Origin: Tetracladium setigerum
Lineage: Eukaryota > Ascomycota > Leotiomycetes > Helotiales
NCBI GenBank assembly: GCA_031472005.1
Contig: PZJY01000001.1
Location: forward strand, 1,922,001-1,986,000
Reading direction: 5' to 3'
DNA length: 64,000 bases
This document shows positions 36,583 to 48,590 of the stretch, piece after piece. The number at the start of each line of letters is the position of its first letter. Within the stretch, counting starts at the first letter, position 1. A program made the translations under genes and the position numbers. The notes under the pieces are model-generated. The model worked only from the letters and a program-made list of their open reading frames with translations. It did no database searches and had not been told where the DNA came from.

Positions 36583-38507
36583 ATGAAGACCGCAGAGCTG
36601 TCCGAGTTGCCTGCCGCTCTGGTAGCGCCAGACTTCAAAGTCATTGAGCCAACTCTCATCGCCTTGGACAAGCACTTGATTCTACGAACCTTTATCGAAG
36701 GCTACTCCCTCAGCGAGCTCGACTCCAAGGTTTGGGTCACCCTTCGAAGCAACAAGGTTGCAAACGCCTTTCTGAAGAGAGGTGCTCTTGTAAATCTGTC
36801 CAGGTGGTTCACGTACGTCGAACAAACACACCCGGAAATTCAAGAGGAGATTAAGTCAAAGGATGATACCGAGAGGGCGAGAAAGGCGGCGTTGAGCAAG
36901 GCTGGTGCAAGCTACAATATGGCTCTGCAAGATGTCGAGAAGGGCGTGGTTACCAGATTCCCACCTGAGCCATCGTAAGTTCTTTCTCTTTCACGGTAGG
37001 AAACCATGCTAAGACAGACAGCGGATACTTGCACATTGGTCACGCAAAGGCTGCGCTTCTCAACGACTACTTCGCACATCAACTTTACAAAGGCACATTA
37101 CTGCTACGATTCGACGATACAAACCCTTCGAAGGAGAAGCAGGAATATCAAGATGCCATTATTGAGGACCTCGCGTTGATGGGAATCAAGCCAGACAAGA
37201 CCAGCTTTACGAGTGACTGGCTTGAGGAGCTATACAAGTACGGCATTCGCATGATCAAGGAAGGACATGCATACGCCGACGACACTACTCAGGAGGTTAT
37301 GAAGCATGAGAGAATGGAGGGTATTGCCAGCAAGAACCGGGAGAAGAGTGTCGAGGACAGTCTCGCCATTTTCGAGGAGATGAAGAAGGGCAGCGAAATT
37401 GGACAAGCCAACTGCATCCGAGCAAAACTATCCGCGGACAACCCAAACAAGGCTATGAGAGATCCGGTCATTTACAGATGCAATCTCACGCCTCATCATC
37501 GAACTGGCGAGACCTGGAAGATGTACCCAACCTACGATTTCGCCTGCCCGATTGTTGATTCTCTTGAAGGTGTGACTCATGCTTTGAGAACCACCGAATA
37601 TACGGATCGCAACCCTCAATACCAATGGTTCCTCGACACCCTCAAGCTCCGTCAAGTTCACATGTGGGATTTTGCCAGAATGAACTTCATCAGGACCGAG
37701 TTGTCGAAGCGAAAGTTGACCAAGATGGTCGACGCTGGGACAGTTTGGGGATGGGACGATCCTCGTTTCCCTACTATTAGAGGTGTCCGAAGACGAGGAA
37801 TGACAATCCCCGCACTCCGAGACTTTATTCTCAAGCAAGGACCTTCTCGAAACATTGTTGTGATGGACTGGACCAACTTCTGGGCATCGAACAAGAAGAT
37901 TATCGACCCCATTGCACCAAGACACACCTCCGTAGACATCAAGGATGCAGTCAAGGCTACCGTTACCAATGGTCCAGACGCCGCTTACACCGAGGACAAG
38001 CCCAAGCACAACAAGAATCCAGATGTTGGCACCAAGAAGGTCGCATTCAGCAAATCCATCATCTTTGACCAAGAAGATGTGAAGCTCTTCGCTGTCGACG
38101 AGGAAATCACCCTCATGAACTGGGGCAATGCCTTTGTCCGTAAAATTAACGGTTCTAACCCAATTACCTCTATAGAGCTTGAGCTTCATCTCGAGGGTGA
38201 TGTTAAGAAGACTGAGAAGAAGGTTACATGGCTTTCTACCGAGGGTCAAGAGCTTGTTAAGGCAGATGTCTGGGAGTTCGAGTACCTCTTTACCAAAGAC
38301 AAGATTGAGGAGGAGGATAACTGGGAGGACTTCGTCACCAAGGACAGTGCCAAGAAAGTGGAGGCGTTGTGTGATGAGAACGTTAAGGATTTGAAGAAGG
38401 ATGATATCATCCAATTGGAGAGAAAGGGTTACTTTAGAGTTGACAAAGCTGCTGAGAACGGGGAGCCGGTTGTGTTGTTTGGAATTCCAACGGGAAAGAC
38501 AAAGTAG
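36583..38507 (+). CDS. GUS1: cytosolic glutamyl-tRNA synthetase
   Basis: Class I synthetase charging tRNA-Glu in the cytosol. Exon 1 is 36583-36974, a 47-bp intron GTAAGT...ACAG follows, and exon 2 is 37022-38507; 625 aa. The first ~115 residues are a GST-like N-terminal domain (for example RTFIEGYSLSELDSKVW), used in yeast to bind Arc1. The catalytic core opens with [20 protein letters not shown], the HIGH motif being split from its preceding Ser codon by the intron. LLRFDDTNPSKEKQEYQDAI follows, then DFACPIVDSLEGVTHALRT. The class I KMSKS-equivalent is LSKRKL near residue 355. Archaeal/eukaryotic-type anticodon-binding beta-barrels make up the C-terminus. The mitochondrial enzyme would be of bacterial type, so this is the cytosolic one. 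No frame problem was seen. Confidence 0.96.
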
Positions 38508-39136
38508 ATCTTTGGGTTGGGGCACCAGCAAAAAAGTCGTAATGATTTGATGGTATAGATGAGAACTGAATGATCCTATGACTTCTGCTAGTTTTTCTCT
38601 CCTCTTGTGTTGTTTTATGTTCAGGTAGGTACATAGGTACCTTAGTACCAATGGGAAAGGAAGCTAGCGTCACTGGTGGATGTAGGAGGCTCCGGACGGG
38701 TACGATATCACTCCTTCCTCCCCTGGCATCCTCAACCTCATCTCCCTTCGACATTCCCTTGAGATTGCAACACAACTAAGATCTTCTTAAAAATCAACTA
38801 GCTGTTTTATCATACGTGAAGCTCCTCGAAGCCGTTCCTCAGATTGCCGTTTCTAAAGTGCGGTTGTTATAGTAAAAGTGTGGTGTTGCTCTAATGAAAG
38901 TGTGAACGTGCACTGCCAAATGAGGCTTAGAGCTCTGCTAATATCTCGACCTGATAGCCAGACCTCATTCTCGATGTTCAAACTTTGCAGAAGAGAAAGC
39001 TCGTCCTGGATTGAAGAGGATTCAGGCCACGAAACACAGGTCATCCAAGATCGACTCAGCGATAAATATTATTAGGCTCTACAGGGGATCTTAATACCTA
39101 GAACGTAGCCACGTATCACAGACAATAGCCTTCAAA
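38508..39136. other. intergenic, no gene seen
   Basis: 3' flank of GluRS and 5' flank of the first HET gene. An AGGTAGGTACATAGGTACC cluster occurs at about 38622-38642. Confidence 0.5.
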
Positions 39137-41477
39137 ATGGTTTGTCAGATTTGCCTGTCCCGTATTCTGAACGGGGTTACGCTCTTTAAATACCAGATTC
39201 ACCACAACACGTACCCCAGTCTAAAACGTTCTGTTGAAGGAGGCTGCTATATCTGCAATCGTATTTGGGATGGCATGGATTGGAAAGAGCGACGACTTAT
39301 TTTGAACGCATCTGAAAATGATGCTGGGTGTACGACGTCCAATCCGTCCCCTTCTGGCCGATCCTTTTGGGACGAGATACCAGACGGCGACGAGGTCGCT
39401 ACTATGTTTAACTTGGGATCAGGCGATTCTCCTGGCTCTTACCAAATTTTAATATACGGGCCTGTATCGAAACATTTACGCTGTCTCCTGCATCTGGATC
39501 CGGCTGACAGAGGGCAAGATCCGACTCCTCTAAAACTTCCAGCTCTTTCGGTTGAAGCGAGCACCACGCCGACCTCAAGCACTAAGTCAGCCGAGACCTT
39601 CTCCCTTGCCGAAAAATGGATATCGGAGTGCATGGCAGAACACAAAAGCTGCAGAATTACCTACGATGGACTTTGGTATCCTTCTCGTCTCATTGACTTG
39701 GAATCTTCGACGGATCTGAGCAATTGCCGGCTGATTGAGACAAAAACCACGAGACCAAATGGTCAATATGTAAGTGATCTCTTCGAGCACTGGTTAGATC
39801 AGACATACAGTACCTGTAGTTTCGTGGATCGACTCTGATTCTGCTTCACATAGATGACACTAAGTCATTGCTGGGGCAAGGCTGAGGGCTTGAAACTGAC
39901 AACTGACAATTATGTTCATCTTATTAACAATATATCTCTATCATCCCTTCCAAAACTGTACCAGGACGCAGTATACACCGCTCGTCGGCTTCACGTCAGA
40001 TATCTGTAAGTATTTGATCCAACATTCTGCTTCACATCGAAAAGGGCCGACTCAAGTACCCACGAAGAGTATTTCAGGGGCTAAAATTGCTGCAGGTGGA
40101 TCGACTCTCTGTGCATCATCCAGAAAGGGGACGAATCTATGGATTGGCTTCATGAAGTAGGTACCATGAGCAAAGTTTATTCCAACTCATTCTGTACGAT
40201 TTCAGCGGCCGCTGCACCAGACGGCAACCACTCCATGTTTAATAATCGACTCCATGATGCCATGTTTCCCACGGTTGTTGATCTCGCTCTAACTGGCGAA
40301 GTATCCAATCGGTACTCAGTCTTTGATTTGGGTTTCTGGGAGACAGAAGTCTCCCGGGCACACGTTAACACTCGAGCATGGGTTCTCCAAGAAAGGCTCT
40401 TATCGAATCGAATCTTGTCATTTGGTCAAATTCAATTGTCTTGGGAATGCAATGAGAAGGAAGCTGCGGAGATCTATCCCGATGGTATACCAGATATCAT
40501 GTACGACAGTGGGTTGAAGCAGAGCTTTAATCACTTAAGTCGAGATGTGCAACAAGAAGAGTTCCAGGCACTCAAAACATGGGCAACTATTCTGGAAACT
40601 TACACAATGTGCAACCTGACTTTCCCAAGCGATAAACTGGTTGCAATTTCTTCCCTCGCAGAAAAGGTGAAATCATGTTTTAAAAGCGATTACATTGTGG
40701 GAATGTGGCGCCGCCATATGGAACCACAATTACTATGGGAATCGAAAGACCCATCAGTCCCTCGACCAAAATACCGGGCCCCAAGCGTAAGTCAAGACAA
40801 GGTTCCCCTTCCGTTCACCTCTGCTTTCTAGAAGCAACGAAGATTGTCAATGGAGCTCATATTTCAAATTCCATCCTTAATCACCCACGACCGTAGCATT
40901 ATTTTCGAAAAGTCAATCGACTCAATCTACCCGAGAATCTCGCTGATGCTCGATTTTATAGTGGTCATGGGCGGCTGTAGATTCGCCGATATGGACTTAT
41001 TTATGCCGTTGGGAGGCAGAATCCAAGATTACTGTCATGGATATAGGCATACAGTACGCGACAACAACGGAGTCTGGAATAATTAAAAGTGGATGGCTTC
41101 AATTGAAGGGAATTTTGAGAGCAGTAACATTAATTAGCGTCCGTAGCGTTCAGATATACTGCGGGAACACGATCGAATTGCCTTCTCATTTAGATAGTTT
41201 GCAGGACGATCTATGTCATGAACATGTACAGAGCACGCTATTTTGTATGCCAGTTTACTGCACTTCATTCTTCGAATTCAATGAAGGCGAGGTTGAGGCA
41301 ATACTTTTGCTTTTGCAGGTCCTAGATGCGGAGAAGGGAATCTTCCGCCGAGTTGGGTGTGCTAGCGGCAAACTTTCTCAGGTTCAATGGGATACAATTC
41401 TAGCTTACAAAGAAGGGGAACAAGATTTCCCCTGTGAGGAGTATCGAGATGGCTATCACTACATCCGAATAATCTAG
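39137..41477 (+). CDS. HET-domain protein (heterokaryon incompatibility type)
   Basis: Member of the fungal HET family, whose domain triggers incompatibility cell death and shows distant TIR-like similarity. Exons 39137-39769, 39854-40005, 40096-40786, 40962-41477; 663 aa. Introns are GTAAGT...ATAG, GTAAGT...GCAG and a longer GTAAGT...ATAG of 175 bp. The N-terminus has paired cysteines (VCQICLSRI ... GCYICNRIWDGM), as in many HET proteins. The HET domain shows MTLSHCWGKAEGL (about residues 212-224), YLWIDSLCIIQKGDESMDWL (about 260-280), YSNSFCTISAAAA and TRAWVLQERLLS. The last exon resumes with WSWAAVDSPIW, the expected motif after the domain, confirming the long intron. The C-terminal ~150 residues have no recognised domain. 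Reading is intact throughout. Confidence 0.88.
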
Positions 41478-42937
41478 CATCTGTTCTTCGCCTCCTCAAT
41501 TCGCCTCAATTTCGACCTCGTCAATCCATCGCATCGTTCGCGAACTTCGACGTCTTCAGCCCTACAAAGCCTCAATCGCCTTGTCATTCCCCTCACACGA
41601 TATTGACACCATCTTATCTCTCGCGGATTTACAGCTCACTGGTGGCGGATGTAACGCACCAACCACAGTTTCTTCTTTCGCTCGCTGCTTTCAAACACAC
41701 TCATGCCACAACGTCACTTGATCCGCACCTCAACACAAGGCGACTACGACATACCACAATATGACAATATACAGAATATGTATACTGGATTACTTCAAAA
41801 CACACAAAAAAGAGACAGGAGGGAGGAACTCGTTTGGTTGTCATGTACAATTTCTCATCGTATTTTCATCCTATCCCTTTACTTCTGGAGAAGGAAATTC
41901 CTGTTTTTCATTTTCAATCTTTCCATTTCTTTTTAGACTGTTTAGACGAACGGATATGAACCTCTGTTGCTCTGCTTATCTTTATGTCTTCATGTCTCAC
42001 GGATGGCCAGGGATTTGAGATGAAGAATTGGAGGATCACCAACTGCAATGCTGAATATACACTTGCCGCAACAACGTCAGATGGCCGTGCTTTCCATGTA
42101 GTCTTAGAAATAGATCAAATGAATTCCTCTCAGAGCCTTTTAAGTTGCAAGATTCAAAATGTTGCCATGATATTTTGCTTTGCTTGAAGGCCGAAATCAG
42201 GCAAGTTCGACGACTGAAATGTCTCGAAGGTGGTAGATATCTTCAGCTGCACAGAACAATTTGATGGATTGATCCAGGGTATACTCCTTGCACGGCCTTT
42301 TATAGTACAATAACAATTTAATGACGAGAAGTAAGATGTTCGATTTGGTGAGGTGAGAAGTCTGATGGGTTTCAGAATTTCGAAGTCGGAAAGATCAGTT
42401 GACAAAATCGAATGCAAAAAGCTTGCTTGCGCCCCAGAAGGTGAAGACATGATGATAATCATTCACTACCATGGGCGAAAATGTCATTTAAGGGTCCCTC
42501 TCTATAAATTCCATGTATATATATCAACACAATGGGAGGATTCGATCACCTGTAAGATGGCCGTGGCTTCTCGTGGAGGTGGTCAGCGGAAGTTGGCCAG
42601 ATATCGCTTCGATTGACTGAGGTAAGTTGGGAGAAGGAGGGGAGTGTTTGAACGGAAGTGGTAATCGTGTGATGTGCTCGCTGTACTGTACTTTGCATGA
42701 AGTGAGAACTGCGGTGGGAGGGGGAAGTATTTAGATATGCTTCCAAAATCCTAATTTGACGACTAAAAATTATGATTCGGTGATGGATACTTGGGATTTG
42801 ACGGTGATAAGTCAGATTCGACAACGGCATAAATTCGGCGAAGGTGGGATGTTTCTTTTGTCGAACGAAGGAGGATTAAGAAATCAGAGGAGGCGAGAGG
42901 AAGGAAGGATGAGAGGAGACGACGACTGCGTAGGAAG
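41478..42937. other. intergenic, no gene seen
   Basis: 3' flank of the HET gene. Short open frames on both strands show no domain features. It ends at a small helicase remnant. Confidence 0.45.
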
Positions 42938-43123
42938 CTAGCTAGCTATGTTTACATCTTGACCACGACATAGGACAGCGAAGGATGGGTTGAAAACCAT
43001 CTCCCTGCATTGGATGTCAACAAGGTGCTTCAGCTCGCTACGCCAGCAGTCGAGATTGCCAACCATCCAAAGAACACTCTCGGCGCGAGTGAGAGCGACG
43101 TTCATTCGATTCCACTTGGTCAA
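42938..43123 (-). pseudogene. remnant of an Upf1-like SF1 helicase C-terminus
   Basis: The 61-codon frame holds NRMNVALTRAESVLWMVGN, matching motif VI and the following strand of the AAA_12 domain of Upf1/SEN1/NAM7-type superfamily 1 helicases. It continues with a typical family tail (LDCWRSELKHLVDI). No other helicase motif (Walker A, DEAA, motif V) is visible in the flanking kilobase in any frame. The rest of the gene is therefore missing, and this is a fragment rather than a gene. Its intact frame may be chance or may reflect recent loss. Confidence 0.6.
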
Positions 43124-43731
43124 GAAGCCCTTTCATCTTGATTGTAGTAAAGGACCTCAAGTTGACATATTTATACCGCAGTATCGGAAGACAGTCGCAC
43201 TTGCCTGGCTGAAGTCCTATCGGTGACTAACTGGCTTTTAAATTTTCAACAAATAAAGGAAGTAGGCTCTTGAGGTTGGATCGTGGTAGATGCAACAGGA
43301 CGTATTCTGGTAGAGAACCAAATCTGCTGCTTGAGGGAAGAGAAGTGAAATAATGGAATAATTCACTTCATTCTCTGATTCTCGCTTGCCGCTTTCATTG
43401 AGGGTCGCTGCTGCTTGTGACTTGAGTGAGGAGAGAAGCAAGTGCCCACATAGTGTAATGCTTGTGTAACCTTTGTATTGGCGATGAGATTTTTGATCGT
43501 TCAAGCTTTCTTGTCTCGAGATTTTGCAGGTGGTGGTCTTAAGTTGTCTTCTCCACAAGGACATGAACTTAGGAGAAGCAAGAGTGGGCATCTATCGTTC
43601 CTTTCCCTCAACCATCCGCTCGCTCAATATTCCACCTGGAAGATGTAAGTCTACAACCCACAACTGGTTTGCCGGTGCTAGTCGGCCGGCCATTGATTTC
43701 CCCAACAGCAGCTTCAAAATACTTGGTGAGC

Positions 43732-43756
43732 CTCTCTCTCTCTCTCTCTGTCTCTC
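43732..43756 (+). repeat. CT/TC microsatellite
   Basis: A TC dinucleotide run interrupted once by G. Confidence 0.8.
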
Positions 43757-44380
43757 TTCAGCCGGATATCTGACAGATTCACGACTTTAACATCGAATAA
43801 TCACGCCAGCGCACACCCTTGTGACACCTTTGACAACAGCACCAAGACTAGATTATTCCACTCTTTCAAAGCCCGAGGTGACCTTATCTCTCCACCTCAT
43901 CCTCTCGCATAAGCAACAAGTTAACAACAACAACACACCCACCAGCAGGAAACAACTTCCCGATCCTCTCTCTCCAACATGGGGTGGCGCACTCACGCCA
44001 TGCATACCCCGCATTTCGAATGCATCATCATCTGAGGAAAAGAATAATGAAATAATGGAGGAATAAGATCTTAAGATTCCATCATCAATATTACAAGCAA
44101 AAGGAAGTCACACGAAGCAACAACGAAAGAGAAAAGCGAGGAAAAAGGGTTCTTTCCGTGGAGACTTCTGCCGCCGCCGAAAACAAAACTCTGATAAGGA
44201 ATAACATACACAAATTGCATCTTGTCATCGGAGCTCCGATGCATGTGGCCCGCCAGTTAGAATGGCGTAGGGCTAGCTACCCCGGATTTTTGTGACATCT
44301 GGATTGCTTCTAGTGGCTTGGTGGTGGTGCTGAGGGTAGGGTTTGTTGGTTTTTGTTGGAGTTCGCGCTGGATGATGCAC

Positions 44381-44403
44381 TGATGATGATGATGATGATG
44401 ATG
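44381..44403 (+). repeat. GAT trinucleotide microsatellite
   Basis: About seven GAT/ATG units in direct repeat in non-coding DNA. Confidence 0.85.
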
Positions 44404-47142
44404 TGTAGTAAGTGAGTAGTGAACAGTGAGTCGTTCGTGTGATGCGTCTGCAGGTCTGGGCCTGCAAGATGGGAAAATGATAGTGGCGCTTTTGGATATG
44501 TCGAATAATCATCGTCGAGACTACTGTAGAGTACTCGAGGACTGTAGCTGCTGGAAAGAAGTGATAGACAAAAACAGTCCAGTAGTCGGATCTGATGCGA
44601 TTAGATTGCCCTATACGAGCAAGCCTCTCGCCATTCACATCGCTCAAAGTCCACAATAATTCCCTAATTCCCTACACATTCCTCTTTCCACTTTCCTCCT
44701 TCCCCTTCGCCGACGGACTAAAAAAAGGGAGAGAAAAGTCTTCGTACGCCAAAGAGTGGATTCGTCTTGTCACCAACCCACCTTCCCTCCACACCAGGAA
44801 GTGGAGTTTCGACAGCAGCAGTCAGTCATGGACTAACTAACTCTTGGATGAGTATCGCGAAAGAGGCCTTGGCCCGGATTTCGACGCGGTGTGCCAGAGT
44901 GCCCGGCTAACTTGCGACATGCTTGGTGCTTTGTAGCTCATTCCTGCCACAACGGAGATGTCCAGCGGTATTTGTATGTAGATTCGGAGATGCCAGTTGG
45001 GGACGAGGAATCCTTCTGTCAAAGTATGTGGGAAGGGAGGTATTTATAACGTAATTCTTGCTCTGGTGACATCCGGATGCTTAGCGAGGTGGCCCCTGGT
45101 GGCTCGCGGCGTCGCGCGTCTCGCGAGTCCTCGGTACTTGTGTGGAACTTGCAGCAGCGAGGATTAATTGCTTTTTTCCCTTTCCCAGAGGAGGAGATGC
45201 GAATTTAAGCTTTTTCTTCTTCTTGTTCCTCTCGGTGGAGCATTGCATACCTAGGTAGGCATTGCTCGTTCATTGTTCCTGCGATAGGCCTTTTGTTTAC
45301 TTCACCACTGTCCAAGCGAATAATGGCCAAGTAGTACCAGGTAGGTACAGTTCCAAGTACAGTAAGTACCCAGATATACGCTACCTGCTCCTTGAGGCAA
45401 GTCATTATGATTGAGGTTCAAAGATAAGGAAAAGTCATGAAAGTGGCAACCAATATTGATTTTGTTTGGGTCGGACCTTGACCTTTCTCATCTTCTAATT
45501 TCACTTCCAATCTATTATCTGGACAGACACTTCTCGACACCGCAACAACAGCCCCCTCTTGTGCGCTCGAATAACAAGACGTTTCCAGGCCACGACCAGG
45601 TACGGGAGAGCAGCAGACGCTGCAGTTGCCCCTTGGCTCTGGTATGGGAGGGCCTTTCTCGTGAATCTCTTCACTCCTCCCCTCCTCCCAAATCCCACTT
45701 TTGGCTTCCCCGGGACCCAACGCCTCACACCGGTTTCCACTCTCTTATTATTCACAACCCCAAAAGTCTGCTGGCTGGGCTCTTCCTACTCGTCGTTAGC
45801 TAGTCGCTACGCCGCTTCTCTTTGCGCACATGACGGGATATCCATTGCTAATTAGCTCTTTTGGTGGAGGAGCCCGACAGACGACTCGCAGCCAGCAAGA
45901 ATGATGATGTTCCTCTAGGGGCTAATTAGGTCATGTTGCGCGCACAATCCCTGAGTGCCTGTCCTACCCTTCAAGGTCATGCCAATATCACTGGTGAGAT
46001 CTGACACCCGGGCGATGGAGCAAAAAAGATACGATAGTACATCCGTACATTAATGTCCTGCCTGTACCAGCAGCAGAGATAGGTAATAGCCTCACGCGTG
46101 GACCAGGGCTGTTTGTGTGATCGCACATTGCACACGGGCACGTGGTTCATCTAAATTCGAATAGTTGTCGAACCAAGGGAAGCCATATCACCGCCCTCTA
46201 TTTCCTGTTCCTAGAGTTCTTTTTCTTCTCTCTCTCTTTCTTTCCAATAATAATCCTCTCTTGTCGTCAGTCGATACCGTCGTCATCAATCTCCTTTTAG
46301 GTTTCAGGTTCTGTCATTGATCGCTCCTCCTACTACTCCAATACCATACCACCGCAAGACCGACATCCAACGCACTTGCATTGCGCATTATTCTTCCCAG
46401 GATTATTATTGATCGGATATTCGATCGGGCCTCAGCACTCCCAAGCTGCCTTCCTTGCCTTTTACCTTATTATTACCTACACTGCAGCAAAGGCGCGACA
46501 CTTAAAACTTCCCTTCGCTTTCTTATACGAAACAGCCGCCGGCCACAGCAAAATTTAGCAGCATCCTTTCGAGGTTCTCTCTCACGTCACTCTCGGTCAC
46601 ATTCTCTCTCTCTCTCCCGGTCGCCGAAACCTCTAAAACGACCACGACGACCAGCTCTAATTCTCCCTCTCGTCTTGCCAAAATCGGATTTTTTTTGGTT
46701 CAAAAATATCTCATCGGATTCATCGTTGACCCCTCCATCCTTCTTCTTGTTCACCCATACCAACCACACCAAGAATCACCCCTCCATTCCACCCTTCTAC
46801 GCTGCCCTTCCAAACCAATCTAAACGTTGTTGCTGCTTCCCACTACACCGCCTAAACGACAGACACCCAAGAGACAGAGACTCATCCGCCCCCTGCTGTC
46901 CCGATTGGTCGTGTTCGTCATCTCACATCCATATTCTGCGATATCTTCCACATTTGCAGTGTTTGATGCGGCTGCATCCAAAGTCTTCCCTATTCGTGGC
47001 CCTTGCATAAGAAGGCATCAGTTGGCCTCCACCGAAGCGACCCGACCTTCCTGTGTGTGTTACCAGTCGGTCATCTTTTATTTTCCGGAAATTTTATAAA
47101 ACGACGAGAGTGCATTTAAACGGCACACAAAATCAGGTCTCC

Positions 47143-48590
47143 ATGCCATCCGCAACAGCACGCTCTGTTCTCACCATCAGACCTCACCCTCTCGCCAACG
47201 AAACCTACCAACCCACGCCACGAAAGTTGAAGCATCGACCTGTGGGCTCATTCTCTGACGCCTCGGAATACCTGTCTCCCTCCAACTTCCCGGCCGTACA
47301 AACCCTAAACTACCCCGCCAACTACCACTCTAACACCACCAATACCCACCCTTCCGAACGCCCAGCCAAACGCCCCATGCCCACTCCTAAAAAGACCATT
47401 GCGGTTGTGAACTCGTCGGGTCGACAAGCCGCTTCCTTCATACGCGTTGCTGTGGCCGTGGGATACCATGTAAGAGCACAGTTGAGGAATTTGGACGGCA
47501 TTGTGGCAAGCGAGATCGCCGGTCTGGACAACGTAACTATACTGCAGGGGGATCTATACACAAAGCACAAGCCTTCGAAAACTGGGAGCCCGACATTATC
47601 ACCGGCAGATACAGGCGTCAATCATGATTTGATCAAAGAACTGTTCCGGGGTGCGCAATTAGCTTTCATAAATACAACATTCTGGGGCGATGAAGCCGCA
47701 ATTGGAAAGGCAATCGCAGATGCTGCAGTTAAAGCCAATGTAGAGCACTTCATCTACAGCTCGATGCCCGACCACGCTCTCTGGACACCCCCAAATATCC
47801 CCAAGCCATGGCCCTCGTTACCTCTCTGGAGTTGTAAGATGGAAGTCGAGAATTACATTCGCTCTCTCCCAGCACTCCGAGAAAAGTCCACATTTCTCTA
47901 TACTGGTATCTACAACAATAACTTCACATCACTCCTCTACCCACTTTTCTGCATGGAGCTCCAGCAAGATGGATCCTTCACCTGGACAGCGCCTTTCCAT
48001 CCAGATGTCCCTCTCCCCTGGCTAGATGCCGAACATGACGTTGGCCCTGCAGTAATACAAATCATCAAAGATGGCGTGAAACGGTGGGGAAATGGAGAAC
48101 GCATAGCCCTAGCCTACGAAATGCTCTCCCCTCGGCAAGTCTGCAAAGCCTTCTCCCGCGGCGTCTCACGACCGGTACGATACCGCCACAATCCCAAAAT
48201 CGCAGTGAAGGTCAAGATCCCCACGGGTTACCGCGATCAGCTCGTTGGACTGGAGGATATGTACGCGTTAGGCGCCCAAGACCCGAGATTACAACCCCGT
48301 ATTTTGGGGATTTGAAATTGGAAGAAAGTTGCCCGGGTGAGGCGATGGAGTTATGGGAAGGGCATAGGGGAATTGAGGAGTATGCACGAGAGGTCTTCCC
48401 GCTGGAGGAGGCGGCGAATGGGTTGACGTGGATGAATGATGATAACGTCGAAGAGGGAAGAATTGAAGGTGGAGAGGAGTTGGTAGAGGAGGATGAGGAT
48501 GACGATGAGGAGGGTTTAACGATGGGAGGAGGGACTGGAACTGGTGGCGAGACTACACCTGCGAGGAGAGAGGAGTCCTGGCTCGCTTAG
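47143..48590 (+). CDS. nmrA: nitrogen metabolite repression regulator NmrA/NMR1, with an apparent one-base frameshift
   Basis: NAD(P)-sensing, short-chain-dehydrogenase-like protein that binds the GATA activator AreA/NIT2 and represses nitrogen-catabolic genes under preferred nitrogen. Single exon, 482 aa after correction. An N-terminal extension (MPSATARSVLTIRPHPLANE) precedes the Rossmann core KKTIAVVNSSGRQAASFIRV. Typical NmrA blocks follow: AQLAFINTTFWGDEAAIGKA, HFIYSSMPDHALW, FLYTGIYNNNFTSLLYPLF, PLPWLDAEHDVGPAVIQI and PTGYRDQL. The frame breaks at 48271-48286 (GGCGCCCAAGACCCGAG). One added C in either C3 run restores ITTPYFGDLKLEESCPGEAM and the NMR1-type ending EEYAREVFPLEEAANGLTW. An acidic/glycine tail of about 50 residues ends the protein. 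Alternative start: ATG just before PTPKKTIAVV. An unbroken conserved C-terminus after the break argues for sequence error or a very recent mutation. Confidence 0.87.

Larger units (their letters stand above)
43124..47142. other. 4-kb upstream region of nmrA, no gene seen
   Basis: No convincing coding exon on either strand. There are two microsatellites (43.7 and 44.4 kb) and TAGGTAGG/TACAGTA-type motifs near 45.34-45.37 kb. HGATAR sites occur at 46032-46037 (CGATAG) and 46077-46082 (AGATAG). A long pyrimidine-rich tract at about 46.2-46.85 kb resembles a fungal 5' leader, so nmrA probably has a long 5' UTR. Confidence 0.45.

Noticed and set aside
37428..38651. 407-codon frame antisense to glutamyl-tRNA synthetase
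   Set aside because: Exact antisense shadow of a well-conserved exon; no domain and the codon pattern belongs to the sense gene.
40787..40961. A separate small gene inside the 175-bp segment of the first HET gene
   Set aside because: The flanks join in frame to the expected WSWAAVDS motif with GTAAGT and ATAG borders, so it is an intron.
46381..47010. 209-codon plus-strand frame upstream of nmrA
   Set aside because: Composed of serine, proline and histidine runs from a pyrimidine-rich leader. It has no domain, lies directly before the nmrA start, and is best read as 5' UTR.
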